Shown here: one piece after another, positions 33,217-45,909 of the stretch
How the letters are laid out: each line of letters begins with the position of its first letter
How positions within the stretch are numbered: the stretch's first letter is position 1
NCBI RefSeq assembly: GCF_020520425.1
Contig: NC_079489.1
Span: 14,842,001-14,906,000, forward strand
Length of the DNA stretch: 64,000 bases
Direction of reading: 5' to 3'
DNA from: Spinacia oleracea
Taxonomy: Eukaryota; Streptophyta; Magnoliopsida; Caryophyllales; Amaranthaceae
Translations under genes and position numbers: made by a program
The notes under the pieces: model-generated
Told to the model about the DNA's origin: nothing
Database searches by the model: none
What the model saw: only the letters and a program-made list of their open reading frames with translations

Positions 33217-36200
33217 TAGGGACAAGTGTGCATTTCCTAATTCCTTTGTCGCTCGATGCTTGCTCTTGAACATAAGGTAAGAGTTGTCATCCTTATTATG
33301 TCCAGAGGTGTTCCTCGGTTTCAGAGTTCAACTGATCAAATAAACAGATAATCATAGCCTATGATTCATCCGAGCACGGCCATGCATTTCACAGTTTCTA
33401 GCTCTCCGAGTGGCCTTGTACAACTTTTAAGCATCTCATCCCGATTTATGGGAGGACAATCCCAATCTTGCGATCTTAAGATTAGACTTCGTTTGATAGG
33501 TGATTACCTGAGCGTTGCCTTTATAGCCTCCTTTTACGGTGCGACGGTTGGTCAACGTCAAAGCAACCAGTTCTCAAACAAGTAATCTCAAATCACTCAG
33601 GTATTGAGGATTTAGTGTCTAATAATTTTAATGAAATTTACTTATGACAGATTTTCATCTCTTACAGTAAAGTTTCATAGGTCTTGTCCGATACTAGTCT
33701 TCCCAAAGTAAGTATCTATGCAAATGATTATGACATTGCCATGTCCACATAGTTCAAGAAACAGAACTACTAGTCATCTTGCATTCTAATCGTCTAACGT
33801 TTTCTATGCGTCCAATTTTATAGAAAACTCCGACCAGGGACCATTTTCAACCTTTGACATTCAAGTTCACTTGATAAACATTTCTTAGTCACAGGACTGG
33901 TCCTGACAGTCTATCTTGAATATATCGTCAAATTTGAAGGGACTCATCATTTAATACTAAACCAAGATTAAATGGAATATGAAAATACATTTCATATATG
34001 ATAAATGTTCAACCCCAATGTTTTATAACCATGGGCCTCAAACCCATCTTCTAAAACTATTCATGGAATTCAAAGCTATGCTTGATTTCCAGTGCGACAA
34101 TGTGAGTGTTGCTTCTCACTTGTTGCATAGGTTTAGTTATTATGCTTTGCCAATCTTAATATCCTTTTTCATCGAATGTTCTTCGAGATATGATGATAAG
34201 ATCTTTTGAGTATGTTTATTTTGTGATCTAGTCTTTCTTGCTACATTAGTGGTTCTACGCATTTTGCAATGAAGGACCATCAAGTTAGCAGACGTTTTTC
34301 TTGCTTTCAAGAGTGGTTCTGCGCATTTTTCAATGAAGAACCATCAAGCCAGCAGATAGGTGATCTACCCAAGTTCAGTGAAGAACTTTAAACAACTCTG
34401 TTTTATTGCTTTGTAGGCAATAATTACTTTTACTTCAACTTTATAGGTTGCTAGTGATGCTTTGTTTGGAATTACTTATCCAAGCAGTTCACAGATATGT
34501 GGAATACTTTCCAGCTGTATCTTAGAACATAGAAATTAATATTTTAATTTCCCACGCAACAACTCATGGTCTCCAATCCATGTTGCCATTTCAAAACACG
34601 ATGCTTTATAGCTCGTCCTTATCAATGGTTAACTCCAAAGGGTCTTGCTTGATCCTTTGCCAGTGTTTATGCGTGTAGCATCAATATTTAGCATATCTTT
34701 ATTTCCTTGAATCAAAAACTATTCCTATGTACCATTTCAAGTACCATAAGTATTCTTGATCTCAATCTAGTTGATCTTCACTTAGATCAATAGAGATTGG
34801 TATATGTTCGTCATGCCTAAAGTCATACGATACGTTTTTGGCGATCCTCATATTATATCATACATGATAAATTCTTTTGCAGAATAATTCCCAATTGAAT
34901 TCTATTCATGTAACTTTAGCTTATCTAGTTTCAGTAGATACTAAATTTAGCTAAATTCTTTGACATATAATATAGGTTAAGAATCTCATTTAGACTCTTT
35001 GATGTTTAACTTAGTAAATGCTTATACATAGTTCAAACATCCTTTACTTAGATTTATTCACATGGGTCGAATATCTCCAATGGAGACTTTCGTGTTTGAT
35101 TTAGTAAATGCCATTACTTAATCCAAAACAATATCATAAGATCTTTGTAAATAGATCTTAATACCCAGTATGTACTAAGTTTCGCCATGGTCCATCATTG
35201 ATGAATAATCTCAAATCTAAGTCATTAGCATTTGAATTTTATTTCACAATAGAGAGATATGTGTGTGATACACATAGGACCAAATAAGTTTTTATGTACT
35301 CCCACTAAACTTCTTATATATCTATAAGAATCATGTACATTTTATGAAACTAAAATACTTATTAGCTTCACTAAAATACATTTCTAATTCCCAATTGCTT
35401 GCTTAAATCTGTACTTTAGATTTCATAAGCTAGCTTTCTTTTTCAAGCATTTATTTGGATCCACAAATCCTATGACATACCATGTACATAGTTTATTCCA
35501 ACATTTGATTGAGGAATACGTTTTGTCATCCAATTGCTATATGTACCAATATGCAATCATTGCTTGAATTATAGACTTGAGCATTACGATTATGCATGAG
35601 GTTTCAACACAATTTACACCATGAATTTGCCTGTAACCTTTAGCAACTAATCTAGCTTTGTGTGTGAACACAATTCCATGTTTGATGGTTTTTATCCTTA
35701 AAACAAACTTGCAACCAATAGGTGTGAACCCATTCTTGTAAATCAACAAAATTTCAATTTTGTCATCAAAACATTGAGTATGTTTTATGGCCTCTAACCA
35801 TTTAAAACATTTGAGTCTATATATGGCCTCTAACCATTTTAGGGAATCTAGGTTTCGTCATAGCTTTCTTACAAGTCACTTCTTTTAGTTTGACTGCAAG
35901 TTGTAGGTTTCTTTACTATTTAATAGAAGAATCTCATAGTTTCATTGACCTGATCTCTTATGTTTCTTCACTATCTAATAGAAGAATCTCATAGTTTCAG
36001 TGACTTGAATTCTATGCCTACTTGGGTATAGAACATCAAACAATAGAATATCAATAGCCACTTGAAGGTCCTTTGAATATTCTGTTCTCTTTGAAGCACT
36101 TGTAAAGTCTTCTAAGAGATGTCTATTCTTTAAAGCCACTTCTAAAGTCCTTAAAGAATAAGTTCGGATTTTCTGAAGCACTTCGAAAAGCCTCCGGAAT

Positions 36201-39200
36201 GTCCGTTTATGTTTGTTGTTCGCCTCGAAAACTTTCGAGGTCTATTTTCTCCCACTTGTCATTTTGGAAACGAATCTCCAAAAGGACATCATTTCGAGCA
36301 AACAAACATTATGTTCTCAAAAATTCGTGGTAGAAACAATACCCTTGTGTCTCATTTGAATAAATCACAATGAAACATATATCTATACTTGGGCCTTAGT
36401 TTGTCGAATGACAAACACTAAGCTCCCACTGAGTTTTGCAACTCTCTAGATATATTTTATGAAAAGTTATTCTGAATTTACTTTTCAATAGCTTTGACGA
36501 ATTTTGGTTTAGTTTGGTGGTAGTTGAGCATTTTGTTTTAGAAATTATAGGAAAAGTCTTTATGATTCATCATTAATCGAATCAAGTACTAATTGACTTC
36601 GATTATTCCAACTAAGATATGCCATATCTTATGGACCTAGATTGTGAAATTACACCACACAATCATTGATGATCATATTTGGTCTCAAGTAATCATCAAC
36701 ATGATCTAACCTAGATCTTTATGATTTCTTGCCAAGTGGATTTTATACTTCTGAATCTTTGAACTAGCCAAACAGATTCAACTTATATCACATTTGAGTA
36801 AATAAACCTATATTCACTCAAATCCATGTGAAATAATAAAGTCATAAAACCTTTCTTTAGCTTTGAACTCTATCGTCTAGGCGTTCTAACAATAGTTCAT
36901 ATTCTTTGTTACTTTCAACAAGTAAGACTAGCTTGTCTTAAGTTGATCTAGAAATCAACCAACTTTCAAAAGTCCATTTAAAATAGAGCTTGTGAATGTT
37001 AACTTGTTGATATGGTCTAAGCAACAATGCCAAAGATTAGTGGAACTCAAATCAAGGGTTTGATTTGAACCTAGTAAACTTCTTTAAAGAGTTGTTTGTT
37101 TTAATCAAGCATATTGACTCAACCTGTAATTGACCATTTCATTCAAATAAACAAATAAACTGTTTTTGTTTTTCTTGAATGTGAGTCTTTCTGTGTTTGA
37201 AGCAGAAAATTTAGGTATGCTGATTATGGAACAAAATAGCCATTAAGTTCCAGCCTTTGAAAGGACTTAAAACAAACTTAGATGACCCTACAATTAATGT
37301 AGCATTGCCATGCTTCATTTCCCACTTGTAGGTCATTAGTGTATCCTAGCTTCCATTGTTTGAGTTATTACCGAAGTAAGAATCTCAAGCGGTATATGAT
37401 ACCAAGGAAGTTTGATTGCTAGGTCACTTCTCTTTAAACATAAACTTATAGGTAGAAACGGAATCGTAAATTCCTTTCATTTGTTCCTCGTTTTCCTATT
37501 TCTTGTACCCTTTCTTATAGTCTTAAGAATTGAATTCTTCAGTGTTGACTTTTATACTTTGTTAGACATGTCCAATGTCACCCCAACAAGGTTCTTAACA
37601 TTTAATTTATGTTGAATATTAAGTTTCAACTAGATGATCTTACCAGAAGCTTCTAAAGTTCTCTAAGCATCGATCTATTCGAATGTCTAGTGACTAGACT
37701 CATTCGAGAATTAAATGGACAAAGATATTAGGTTGTTAACCATTGGTAAAGCTGAGCGTTTAAGCTCAATACTTTATGATCTCAAAACTACAGTGTATTT
37801 TGAATTCACAAGCACCAATTGGTTTGCCATTCGATTTTGAAATTCGAAAACAACCATAAAAGTCGATATAAGAAACGTACATTTTAAATTGCTCACTTTC
37901 TCTCTATTCCGTGAATCGTTCTTGGATTCACTACCAATCGAGGAAATTTACTGTTACCTTTCTAAAAGGATTTATTGCAGTGCAAGATATTTAATTATAA
38001 ACAATAATTAAAACATACACTGAAGCATGCAAAGTCTAAACATTTATCATGAATAATAACTTGAAATTAAAGCAACCATGCAATTCAAACAAGTTATTAG
38101 CATTTTATTCGATTTTATTGTTCCGGCAGGTGTGAATAAAATGATTCCAAGACCCTAAAATCATTGAAGAACTAAGCACAGTTTGTCGACTTAATCCTAA
38201 AACATCTTAGGTAAGCAAAAGCCTTTTGCTAATAGTCTAGAAACTATTCTTGGTTGATAGGTACGTCTAAGAACTTATTAGGTAAACCTATCGATTTTGC
38301 CACGACATAAAAGGACTCCTTACTTATATCGTTGAGTTTCACCAAAACTAACATGTACTCACAATTATTTGTGTACCTTGCCCCTTTAGGACCAATAAGT
38401 AACACCTCGCTGAGCGAAAACTATTACTAGATTGATGTAAAGGATATCCAAGCAAGTGTATATTTTGGCATGGCACCTTTTAACTCAATTTTTAAGTTTG
38501 GAACTTAAGCTCTTACTATGTTGGTTAGATTTTAAGTGAACTAAAATCCTTAATCATGCAACATAATCAAGCTTTGATCTCATGCATTTTAAGACATATT
38601 TAAAAGCAATAAATAACTTAAAACATGCATAAGATATTTGTGATCTAGTATGGCCCGACTTCATCTTGAAGCTTTGACTTCAAAGTCCGTCTTGAAAATC
38701 TCCGTGGGAGGCACCATTTTCTTCAAATAGGATAAACTATAACTAATTACAACTATTTGATGGTTCGCAGACCATATTTGAATTGAAAAATAACTTTGGT
38801 ACTTTAGACCAATTACATTCAAATTAATGGTACGCAGACCATATTTTCTATCCTATTTGGGCCATACTAGTCACTTCATAACCTGCAAAACAGTACATAT
38901 ACAATATATACCATTCACCCATTCATTATCATGAATGGCCCACATAGCTGGTTAGTAAAACACATTATGCATCACGTAAACATTTGCAGCAATTAATCAA
39001 GGGCACCAATAATCTACCAATTATTCAGTCCTTATTAATTCTAATCAAGTTGCTTTAACCTTAAGGATTTGTAGACCTAATCAAGAGTTTATGACTAAAA
39101 TACGCTCCCACTTAAACCAATAAATTCATATGCTTTACTAATTTTAAACATAAAAATGTATTTCTAGTCTAACCGGAAACATACAAATTTAATTAAAATT

Positions 39201-39400
39201 TAAAGCTCATATAAATTTATAATTGAATCCAAAAAAGTTTAATTTAATTTCAGTCGTATTTAAATTAATTCATGATTTTAATTTTAGTAAAATAATTAGA
39301 ATAAATAACATTTATTATAATTACAATATTCAAAATTAAAATCCAAGAAAATAATTTAAATTATTAATTTTAAAATTAATTAAAATTACTTGAACTGGAA
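33217..39400 (-). pseudogene. Degenerate copia gag-pol interior
   Basis: The minus strand at 35537-35749 reads GCKFVLRIKTIKHG, then KARLVAKGYRQIHGV, the start of a copia reverse transcriptase (RVT_2). Further down, about 35380-35480, GFVDPNKCLKKKAS matches the part after the first RT motifs. No long frame is open anywhere; no intact protease, integrase or YVDD block was found. Internal tandem duplications occur at 34249-34354 and 35909-36002. It is clearly non-coding now. Confidence 0.75.
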
Positions 39401-39429
39401 TTTTCAAATTAAACATTCAAAACGATCTT

Positions 39430-39985
39430 TAATCGTAACGCAAACACCCTACGCGTTGCACGCCCATGGGCCGCACGCACACAGCCATTGCTGGCCATGT
39501 GCGCGCAGCCCATGCGCTCGTCGCATAGCTGCTGCATCCCCATCGCAAGCCTCCGCACGCATTGGTGCTCGCTGCGCGCGCCAGCGCTCATCGCACGCGA
39601 GCTATCGCTCGCAGTGCGCGCGCGACATCGCTCGCTGGGCGCGCGACATCGCTCGCTGGGCGCGCGAGCCATCGCTCGCTGTGCGCGCGAGCAATGCTGG
39701 GCGCAGCGCTCGTGGCACGCGAGCTTGCGCTCGCTGCGCGCGAGGCTGCGCGCTCTTGTGCGAGGCAGCGCGCGTTGTGGCGCAGCTCGCTTGCTGCCCA
39801 CACGCGACTGCCTTGGCTCGCCCTTCGCCCATGCCCATTCGTCCATTGCTCGTGGTACACGACACAAGGCAGGGCTGCTGCCTTGTGCTCGTGCACTACG
39901 CCCTTGCTCATTGCATTCGTGCCGCACGGGCGACGAGCTCCCTTGCTCGTCGTCGCATGCCCGCATTATACAACACCCCTTAAGG
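39430..39985 (-). repeat. GC-rich repetitive block in the copia leader
   Basis: About 550 bp of CG-dense sequence in an otherwise AT-rich element, built from units such as CGCGAGCCATCGCTCGCTG and GCGCGCGACATCGCTCGCTG. It is open in several frames on both strands only because stop codons are rare in such composition; the translations are Ala/Arg/Cys-rich nonsense. It lies in the untranslated leader between the primer site and gag. Confidence 0.85.
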
Positions 39986-40743
39986 GTAACACAAAGCGTC
40001 CATTGCTTTGTGCGTGCAAGTTTTATGAACGAATCGCATAAAAATTTAAAATTTATAAAATTAATGACAAATTAATAAATATTATTAATTTCATAATTTT
40101 AGGGCGAAAAATCGAAAATTTATTATCCAATTGATTTCCGATTGTTATGGATTCAAGTCTAGGTCATAAAAATTTAAAATTTATCATAAATTTACAATTT
40201 TTATGGTGGTTTTTAATCATAGGTTTCTAATTAAATTACAATTAATTATGAAAATCAAATTAATTCTAAATTATTCTAATTTTCAACAAATTAATCATAA
40301 TTACAAATTGGATTGCATAATTAACAAGACTAGGCATTCAAACTTGTTAAACATATGCAGTAGGTCAATCAAAAATTCAAGATTTATCAACAAGAATCGC
40401 AAATATTTAATTTAACATCTTAAATTTACGAAATTTTGCATTCGAAAAACTAAAACCTTCGAAAAGTCATAGTTAGGCTTCGAATTTGAGAATTTTGGGT
40501 TCGGCAGAAAAATACTTTTTTTGTCAAAATTTTAGAATGCCTTTTACATGCGGAATTGACACAAAAATTACTCAATTCGGATGAGTAACGAAGAAACTGC
40601 CGAAAAACTGCGTACGTATAATTAAATAAACGCAATTTGCAATTAATTAACAATTACGAAAATTAATCACCCCTTTTAATTCTTGCAAATTTGTAATATT
40701 TAACCATGTTCATGCAATTTAGATTATGAAAATAATAAGGGGC

Positions 40744-40755
40744 TCGTGATACCAC
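40744..40755 (-). other. Primer-binding site (initiator Met tRNA)
   Basis: Immediately inside the 5' LTR the minus strand reads GTGGTATCACGAGC. TGGTATCA matches the 3' end complement of plant initiator tRNA-Met, the standard copia primer. Confidence 0.8.
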
Positions 40756-42163
40756 TGTTAGGTTATGATTCATATGACAATTCATAAATCATGCGGAAAA
40801 ACCATAAAGCCAGGAAAACATATTATTTACACATAATCATTTAGCATAGTTTAGATGCATACTCTTTGTTGCGTGCCTTCCCTAGCTGCGCCCGAACCGA
40901 ACAAGAACAAGTCTTTAGGACTCCAAGTGTCGTCCCTCCGTAGATAGTCCACAGCACGTCCAGATCCGCCTTAAGATTGACCAACTAGAATCGCCCTTAG
41001 GGTACTATTATTTTCGGCACTTTATAGGCAAATGTGTGACTGAATTTTTCTCTCAAAAACTCACTTTGAATACTTTGAAACTTGTTATAAATTGTGAGCC
41101 CTAGCCTCATATTTATAGGGGTATGGAAAGGGAATCGAAATCCTATTCAGATACAAATTAATTAAACCTAGAATCCTACAAGAACTCTAATTTAATTAAT
41201 TTATCAAATAGAATTAGGAATTTAATCATTAACCGAACTCTGCATGTTTTAGGAAACGTGCACGAACACAAACACTTGCACACACACGCACGGCAGCCAC
41301 GATGGGCCCCCATGCGTGCGCGCGAGCAGCAGCCCACGCAGCGCCCGCGCGCGCTGCGCGCTGCGCGTGCTGTGCGCGCTGTGCGCGCTGCGCAGCCTGC
41401 TGGGCCTGGCCTTGCGCTGGGCCTGGCGTGGCTGTTTGTGCGGCGCGCTTGGCTTGCTGGGCGATGGCCTGGCTTCGTGCTGGGCCTCGTCCGGCAGGCC
41501 TCGCCCGATGCTTATTCGTACGATGCGCTTCCGATTAAATTTTCCGATTCCGGAATTCATTTCCGATACGAACAATATTTAATATTTCCGATTCCGGAAT
41601 TAATTTCCGTTTCGAACAAATATTTAATATTTCCGTTTCCGGAATTATTTTCCGATTCCGGTAATATTTCCGATTCTGACAATATTTCCGTTTCCGGCAA
41701 TATTTCCGATTCTGGCAATATTTCCATTTCCGATAATATTTTCCGATACGTACCATGTTTCCGTTTCCGGCAACATCTACGACTTGGATAATATTTATAT
41801 TTCCGATACGATCCATATTTCCGTTTCCGGCAATATCATCGTTTCCGGAGTATTCATTTCTTGCCTGTGACGATCTTAGCTCCCACTGAAACCAAGATCC
41901 GTCGGTTCCGAATATTCATAGATGGAGTATTTAATGCCATTAAATACTTGATCCGTTTACGTACTATTTGTGTGACCCTACGGGTTCAGTCAAGAGTAAG
42001 CTGTGGATTAATATCATTAATTCCACTTGAACTGAAGCGGCCTCTAGCTAGGCATTCAGCTCACTTGATCTCACTGAATTATTAACTTGTTAATTAATAC
42101 TGAACCGCATTTATTAGACTTAACATAGAATGCATACTTGGACCAAGGGCATTATTTCCTTCA
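40756..42163 (-). repeat. 5' LTR of the copia element
   Basis: 1,408 bp, collinear with 31793-33200 without gaps. It has the same GC-rich block (about 41253-41503) and TTTCCG array (41536-41853). Transcription of the element would begin here, on the minus strand. Confidence 0.93.
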
Positions 42164-42168
42164 AAAAA

Positions 42169-42606
42169 CACTGTTACAGGGCCTAATTCTAGGATGAAAA
42201 ATATTCTGCTCGTAAATACGAGACCTAGAGTGGGTATGGGCCAGGTCGACAATCAGGTTGTCCGAGCCCCACACAAAAGTTGTATGACACGTCAGATCAC
42301 GCTGTAAGAACGACACGACACAAGAAGCACAACGATGGACCATGGGTTGTTTATAGACATCATTTTAGAAACTTGGTACGAGAACGACGACCGGTTGGAC
42401 AACTTCTTGTACATCATTCCTCTTGGCCCGCAACACAAATCTTTCATCTTCACGAGAAACAATGTTTCTTATGTTGACACACTTATTTTTAACCAATTAA
42501 CAAAAGATCTTAAACATAATAAGCTGCCCCATTGGCACCACACATGAGACGGGTCGTGCATTGAGACGTACGAGTTTGATACCACAATTGTTTTCCTTAG
42601 CCTGTT
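42169..42606. other. Flank of copia element, no gene recognised
   Basis: A 15-nt motif TTCTAGGATGAAAAA at 42188-42202 also sits directly left of the copia insertion (31778-31792). An open frame at 42335-42547 (plus) gives no family I recognise. Confidence 0.35.
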
Positions 42607-43051
42607 TAAGGCACCAGGGCGAAGCCAAGGGGGGGCTAGGGTAGGCCATGCCCCCCCCTATGACTAGAATAAGTATTAAATTCCGCTATTATTAACACAA
42701 GCTAGCAGTAGTAGAGATGGTAATCCTTAACTCATAACATAATATGTCAGCATATCACAGGTTCGAGACCTAACAAATGCAATTTTAGTTTGCCTATTCT
42801 TTGCTTTTTGTTTCTACTTTCATTTATTGTTTGTTATGTTTTTTTTGTTCCAATTCTTTGCTTTGACAACTTTATTTTAATGGCCAACTTTAACAAAGTA
42901 TTTTAAATGTTAAAAAAGGATTAAGGAGTATATTTTGAAACCGCGCTATTTTTTTATTCTCGAAGGAGTATGAATAAATTTTGTATATCATATACCGCAC
43001 TATATTTGGCCCCCCCAATTAAAATTTTCTGGCTCCGCCCCTGTAAGGCAC
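42607..43051. mobile_element. hAT-type MITE with perfect 8-bp duplication
   Basis: The element spans 42615-43043 (429 bp). The left end CAGGGCGAAGCCAAGGGGGG and right end TGGCTCCGCCCCTG are inverse copies with one base missing on the left. TAAGGCAC is present on both sides (42607-42614, 43044-43051). The CAGGGGCGGAGCCA terminus is a familiar plant hAT MITE type. The interior is AT-rich and non-coding. Confidence 0.9.
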
Positions 43052-43559
43052 AAGAGTCGCAGTATTCACGCGTAAATATACGCAGCCGACAAATGCCCAA
43101 CTCTAAGTCTTTAATCAGTCCTCTTATTATTACAGATACAAAAAGTACACTGTGATTCTGTCATACATACTTGGGAAAATTAGAATACGGGTTCCTTTGG
43201 AAAAGGCCCAACCAACAGACTCAATAAGTCCTACAGCCCGAAAACAACAGTACTGACAAAGTACGCAAATATGGATAAACCTAGGACAACAAGTTTAACC
43301 GCTGTAATATTTCCAATGGAATATTCCCGATAGTAAAACCACGTAAGAAGATCAGATCCCCTCTTAAAATTATCAAAAAACCCTAAACTTCCACGCACGC
43401 GCATCACACGTGAGTTTCAGAAAACACAAAAAGATCCTTCTAATCAATAATCACCAACCCAAAACCGTCCGATCTTCCTACACGTCATCAATCCCAATTT
43501 CCGCTTGTTTCAACGGCTGAGATCACGCTTTGCTAAGGGTTGCTACTGGTTCGAACTAA

Positions 43560-43677
43560 CGAACCAAGACGCTCCCCTGTTTCTCCCCCTTTCTCTCCCT
43601 CCCTTCACTAAACCCTTTTCTTCCCCAAAAATAATTTCCAAAAAAAAAGGAAAATTCCCTAAAAATTCTCTGCAAAT
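43560..43677 (+). promoter_or_regulatory. 5' leader of the acidic-protein gene
   Basis: A pyrimidine-rich CTCCCCTGTTTCTCCCCC stretch, then A-rich sequence up to the ATG, typical of a plant 5' UTR. No clear TATA box was identified upstream; 43052-43560 contains no recognisable gene. Confidence 0.5.
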
Positions 43678-45903
43678 ATGAAGATGATGATGGAGGAGGA
43701 GAGAGAAATTGAGTCGGTGAAGAAGGAAGTTGCTGCCATGAACGGAAAGAAGAAGGAGGAGTTTGAGGAAGTTCTAGAGGAGGAAGTTGACGGCGAGGAA
43801 GAAGACGGTGACGACACTGAAGATGACGACGATGATGATGATGAAGGTGGTGATGACGATGAGGATGATGATGACGACGCTGATGAGAATGCAGTGCCGG
43901 AAGGCCTACCGTCTTCTGATGGTCCCGCTGTAACGTCAGTTGATGATGAGGATGATGACGCTGACGATGATGACGACGAAGACGACGATGATGATGACGA
44001 CGACGACGATGACGGCGACGATGAGGTAATTAAATTCGTATTACGTTAAATATTTGTTGATTTTATGCTTTATTTACTAATTGCTATTGATTTTGTTGTT
44101 TTTAGCTTAAATTCAGCTTTAACCGTAGTTCATATTTGCAGATCTGTTTCCGTGCTACGTTTTTCCAGTAGATCTATTGATATCATACTTAGATACTTCG
44201 TTGTCTGGGATTTTTCTCCATGTTAATCCTTAAATTTCTGCTGTGTGTATAGTGTTTCTGTGTTTTCAGTGTTTTTGAGCTTGTTGTTCTGGTTAACTGA
44301 CGCTTATTTTATTAGATCTACTGGTTTGTAGTGTAGATCTATGCATATATGGCTACGGGGAGGGTATTTTGGTAAATTTTGAGGTTGGTAGTGGTCAAAA
44401 TGCGTATTTTACTGCCTACTCCGTATTTCTTTTCGTTTTGTTTTTGTTAGTTGTGTTTCTGAAGAATGATTCCTAAATCTGGGGCACAAGGAGTGTATAT
44501 TTTATTATTTCCATTGTAGATCTGAATTTTGTTCAAAACCTTTTTCGAAGATACGTGTAATTTTTGGTTCACAAAATCATTTCACTTTGTGTTTTAAAGG
44601 GGGAAAAAGGTCTTGAAATGTTATCCTTTTGTTGAATGAATTGTTTTTTTTCAAAAAAGAAATTTGTGTGTGGAATTTGAGTAGTTTTATGATCAAAATA
44701 GTTCTTGAAAAGTTTCTTTTAGTACGTGAATTCTTATTTTATTTTATTAATTATTTGAGATTTTATGTGACACCCCTGTATCTAGTAAATGAATTGTTTG
44801 ATTTTGAGCCATTGTTTTTAAAAAATTCCATCAGATGAATTTATGGGTTGAGTTTTGATCTAGTGGTCTTGTTAAGAAAAGATATCTTTTTTACTTATAG
44901 TGATTGGGATCTGGCTAATGGTGTTGTCTCTGACACAGATCTCAATTGTGGCCATAAAAGTGAAAAAACAGCTGTAACTCTGTAGTTTTACCATGATATC
45001 GGAACTTTGGATTCTTAACTTCACAAGTATTACGATCTTCATGAAAAACTATATACGAAGTACTCTCTATGGTCTAATATGAAGTATATAGTAGGTAAAG
45101 AACTCGTACTTACTACTCTACCATGACCCTTTGTGCGCAGAGCACAAAAAACTGTGTCACCAATACCATGACCATGGAGTCCCAGTAAATTTTTGGACTT
45201 GTAATAATACTCTACATTTTATTTTGGACTAAGTATTGATGATAAGATGTAGTCTGATGTGGCTGTTTTGGTTGTGATTTGATCATATTTGAATATTAAT
45301 GTGGCTAACAGAGCATATCATCCTTGAGTTTGCCATAGTTTAATCGTAGAGATGTTGCAGCATTTTTGGTCCATGGCATCCAGTTTTCACTGCCGTGGAT
45401 TGGGCTATAGGATTAGTAAATTGGGGTGTCGTGGCAGTCTGGTTCCTTTTTAAGAACACACTGATGACCCTACTAGTGTATTTAGATTTTAGTCCTTGAA
45501 CCAACTTGTGTGAAGCTTGTTTTGAGCTTAAAAATGATTCTCAAGTTTACATAAAACACTTAGAAATTGCTAAGAAAGACTTTTCTTGATTTGCTCGATC
45601 TTTGGGTTAAATCTCCAACTCCTCATGGACCCTTGAAATCTGATTGTATAGGAGCCTGATACCGGGTATCTTGTCCGCCCTGTTGCTCCTGCTGAAGATG
45701 AGGTGGATGCCTCTGATTTTGAGCCTGAAGAGAATGGCGATGATGAAGATACTGATGAAGATGATGATGACGACGATGATGATGACGATGATGGTGGGAA
45801 AGCCGAGGCCCCTTCAAAGCGGAAAAGAGCAGGTGATGATGATGATGATTCTGGAGATGACGATGGAGATGATGATGATGATGAAAGACCATCCAAGCGG
45901 TAG
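43678..45903 (+). CDS. Highly acidic Asp/Glu-rich protein, function unknown
   Basis: Two exons, 43678-44025 and 45652-45903, joined by GAG|GTAATT..TATAG|GAG without frame change; 199 aa. The first about 35 residues are mixed and charged (EREIESVKKEVAAMNGKKKE), then come long Asp runs with short Gly/Glu interruptions. Exon 2 supplies one conserved-looking ordered stretch, EPDTGYLVRPVAPAEDEVDA, before another Asp run. The tail has two basic islands (SKRKRAG and PSKR at the very end) that could act as nuclear signals. No fold or enzyme motif is present. Such proteins are often labelled prothymosin-like or nucleolin-like by composition, a weak basis; histone or ribosomal-protein binding is a guess. 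A splice-donor-like CATGTAAGT at 45965 suggests an intron in the 3' UTR. Start: first ATG after the leader, followed by ATGATGATG. Confidence 0.8.
44026..45651 (+). other. Intron of the acidic-protein gene
   Basis: A 1.6-kb T-rich intron with GT..AG ends. No nested gene or transposon end was recognised. Confidence 0.7.
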
Positions 45904-45909
45904 GGGTGG

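Larger units (their letters stand above)
31793..42163 (-). mobile_element. Young non-autonomous Ty1/copia LTR retrotransposon
   Basis: Two 1,408-bp LTRs (31793-33200 and 40756-42163) flank a 7.55-kb interior. By eye they differ at only about six positions, with no indel. The LTRs begin TG and end CA, and the 5-bp AAAAA lies outside both (31788-31792, 42164-42168). The orientation is minus: next to the right LTR, minus reads TGGTATCACGAGC, a near match to the initiator-Met tRNA primer site; next to the left LTR, minus reads GGACAAGTGGGAGAC, a polypurine tract. The interior retains only copia traces with many stops, so the copy must have been moved by enzymes from another element. Confidence 0.93.

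Noticed and set aside
39390-40075. Several long overlapping ORFs on both strands in the GC-rich block (up to 197 codons)
   Set aside because: The block is a short-unit repeat with few AT codons, so stops are rare in every frame. Translations are Ala/Arg/Cys/Ser repeats with no domain, and they lie in a retrotransposon leader.
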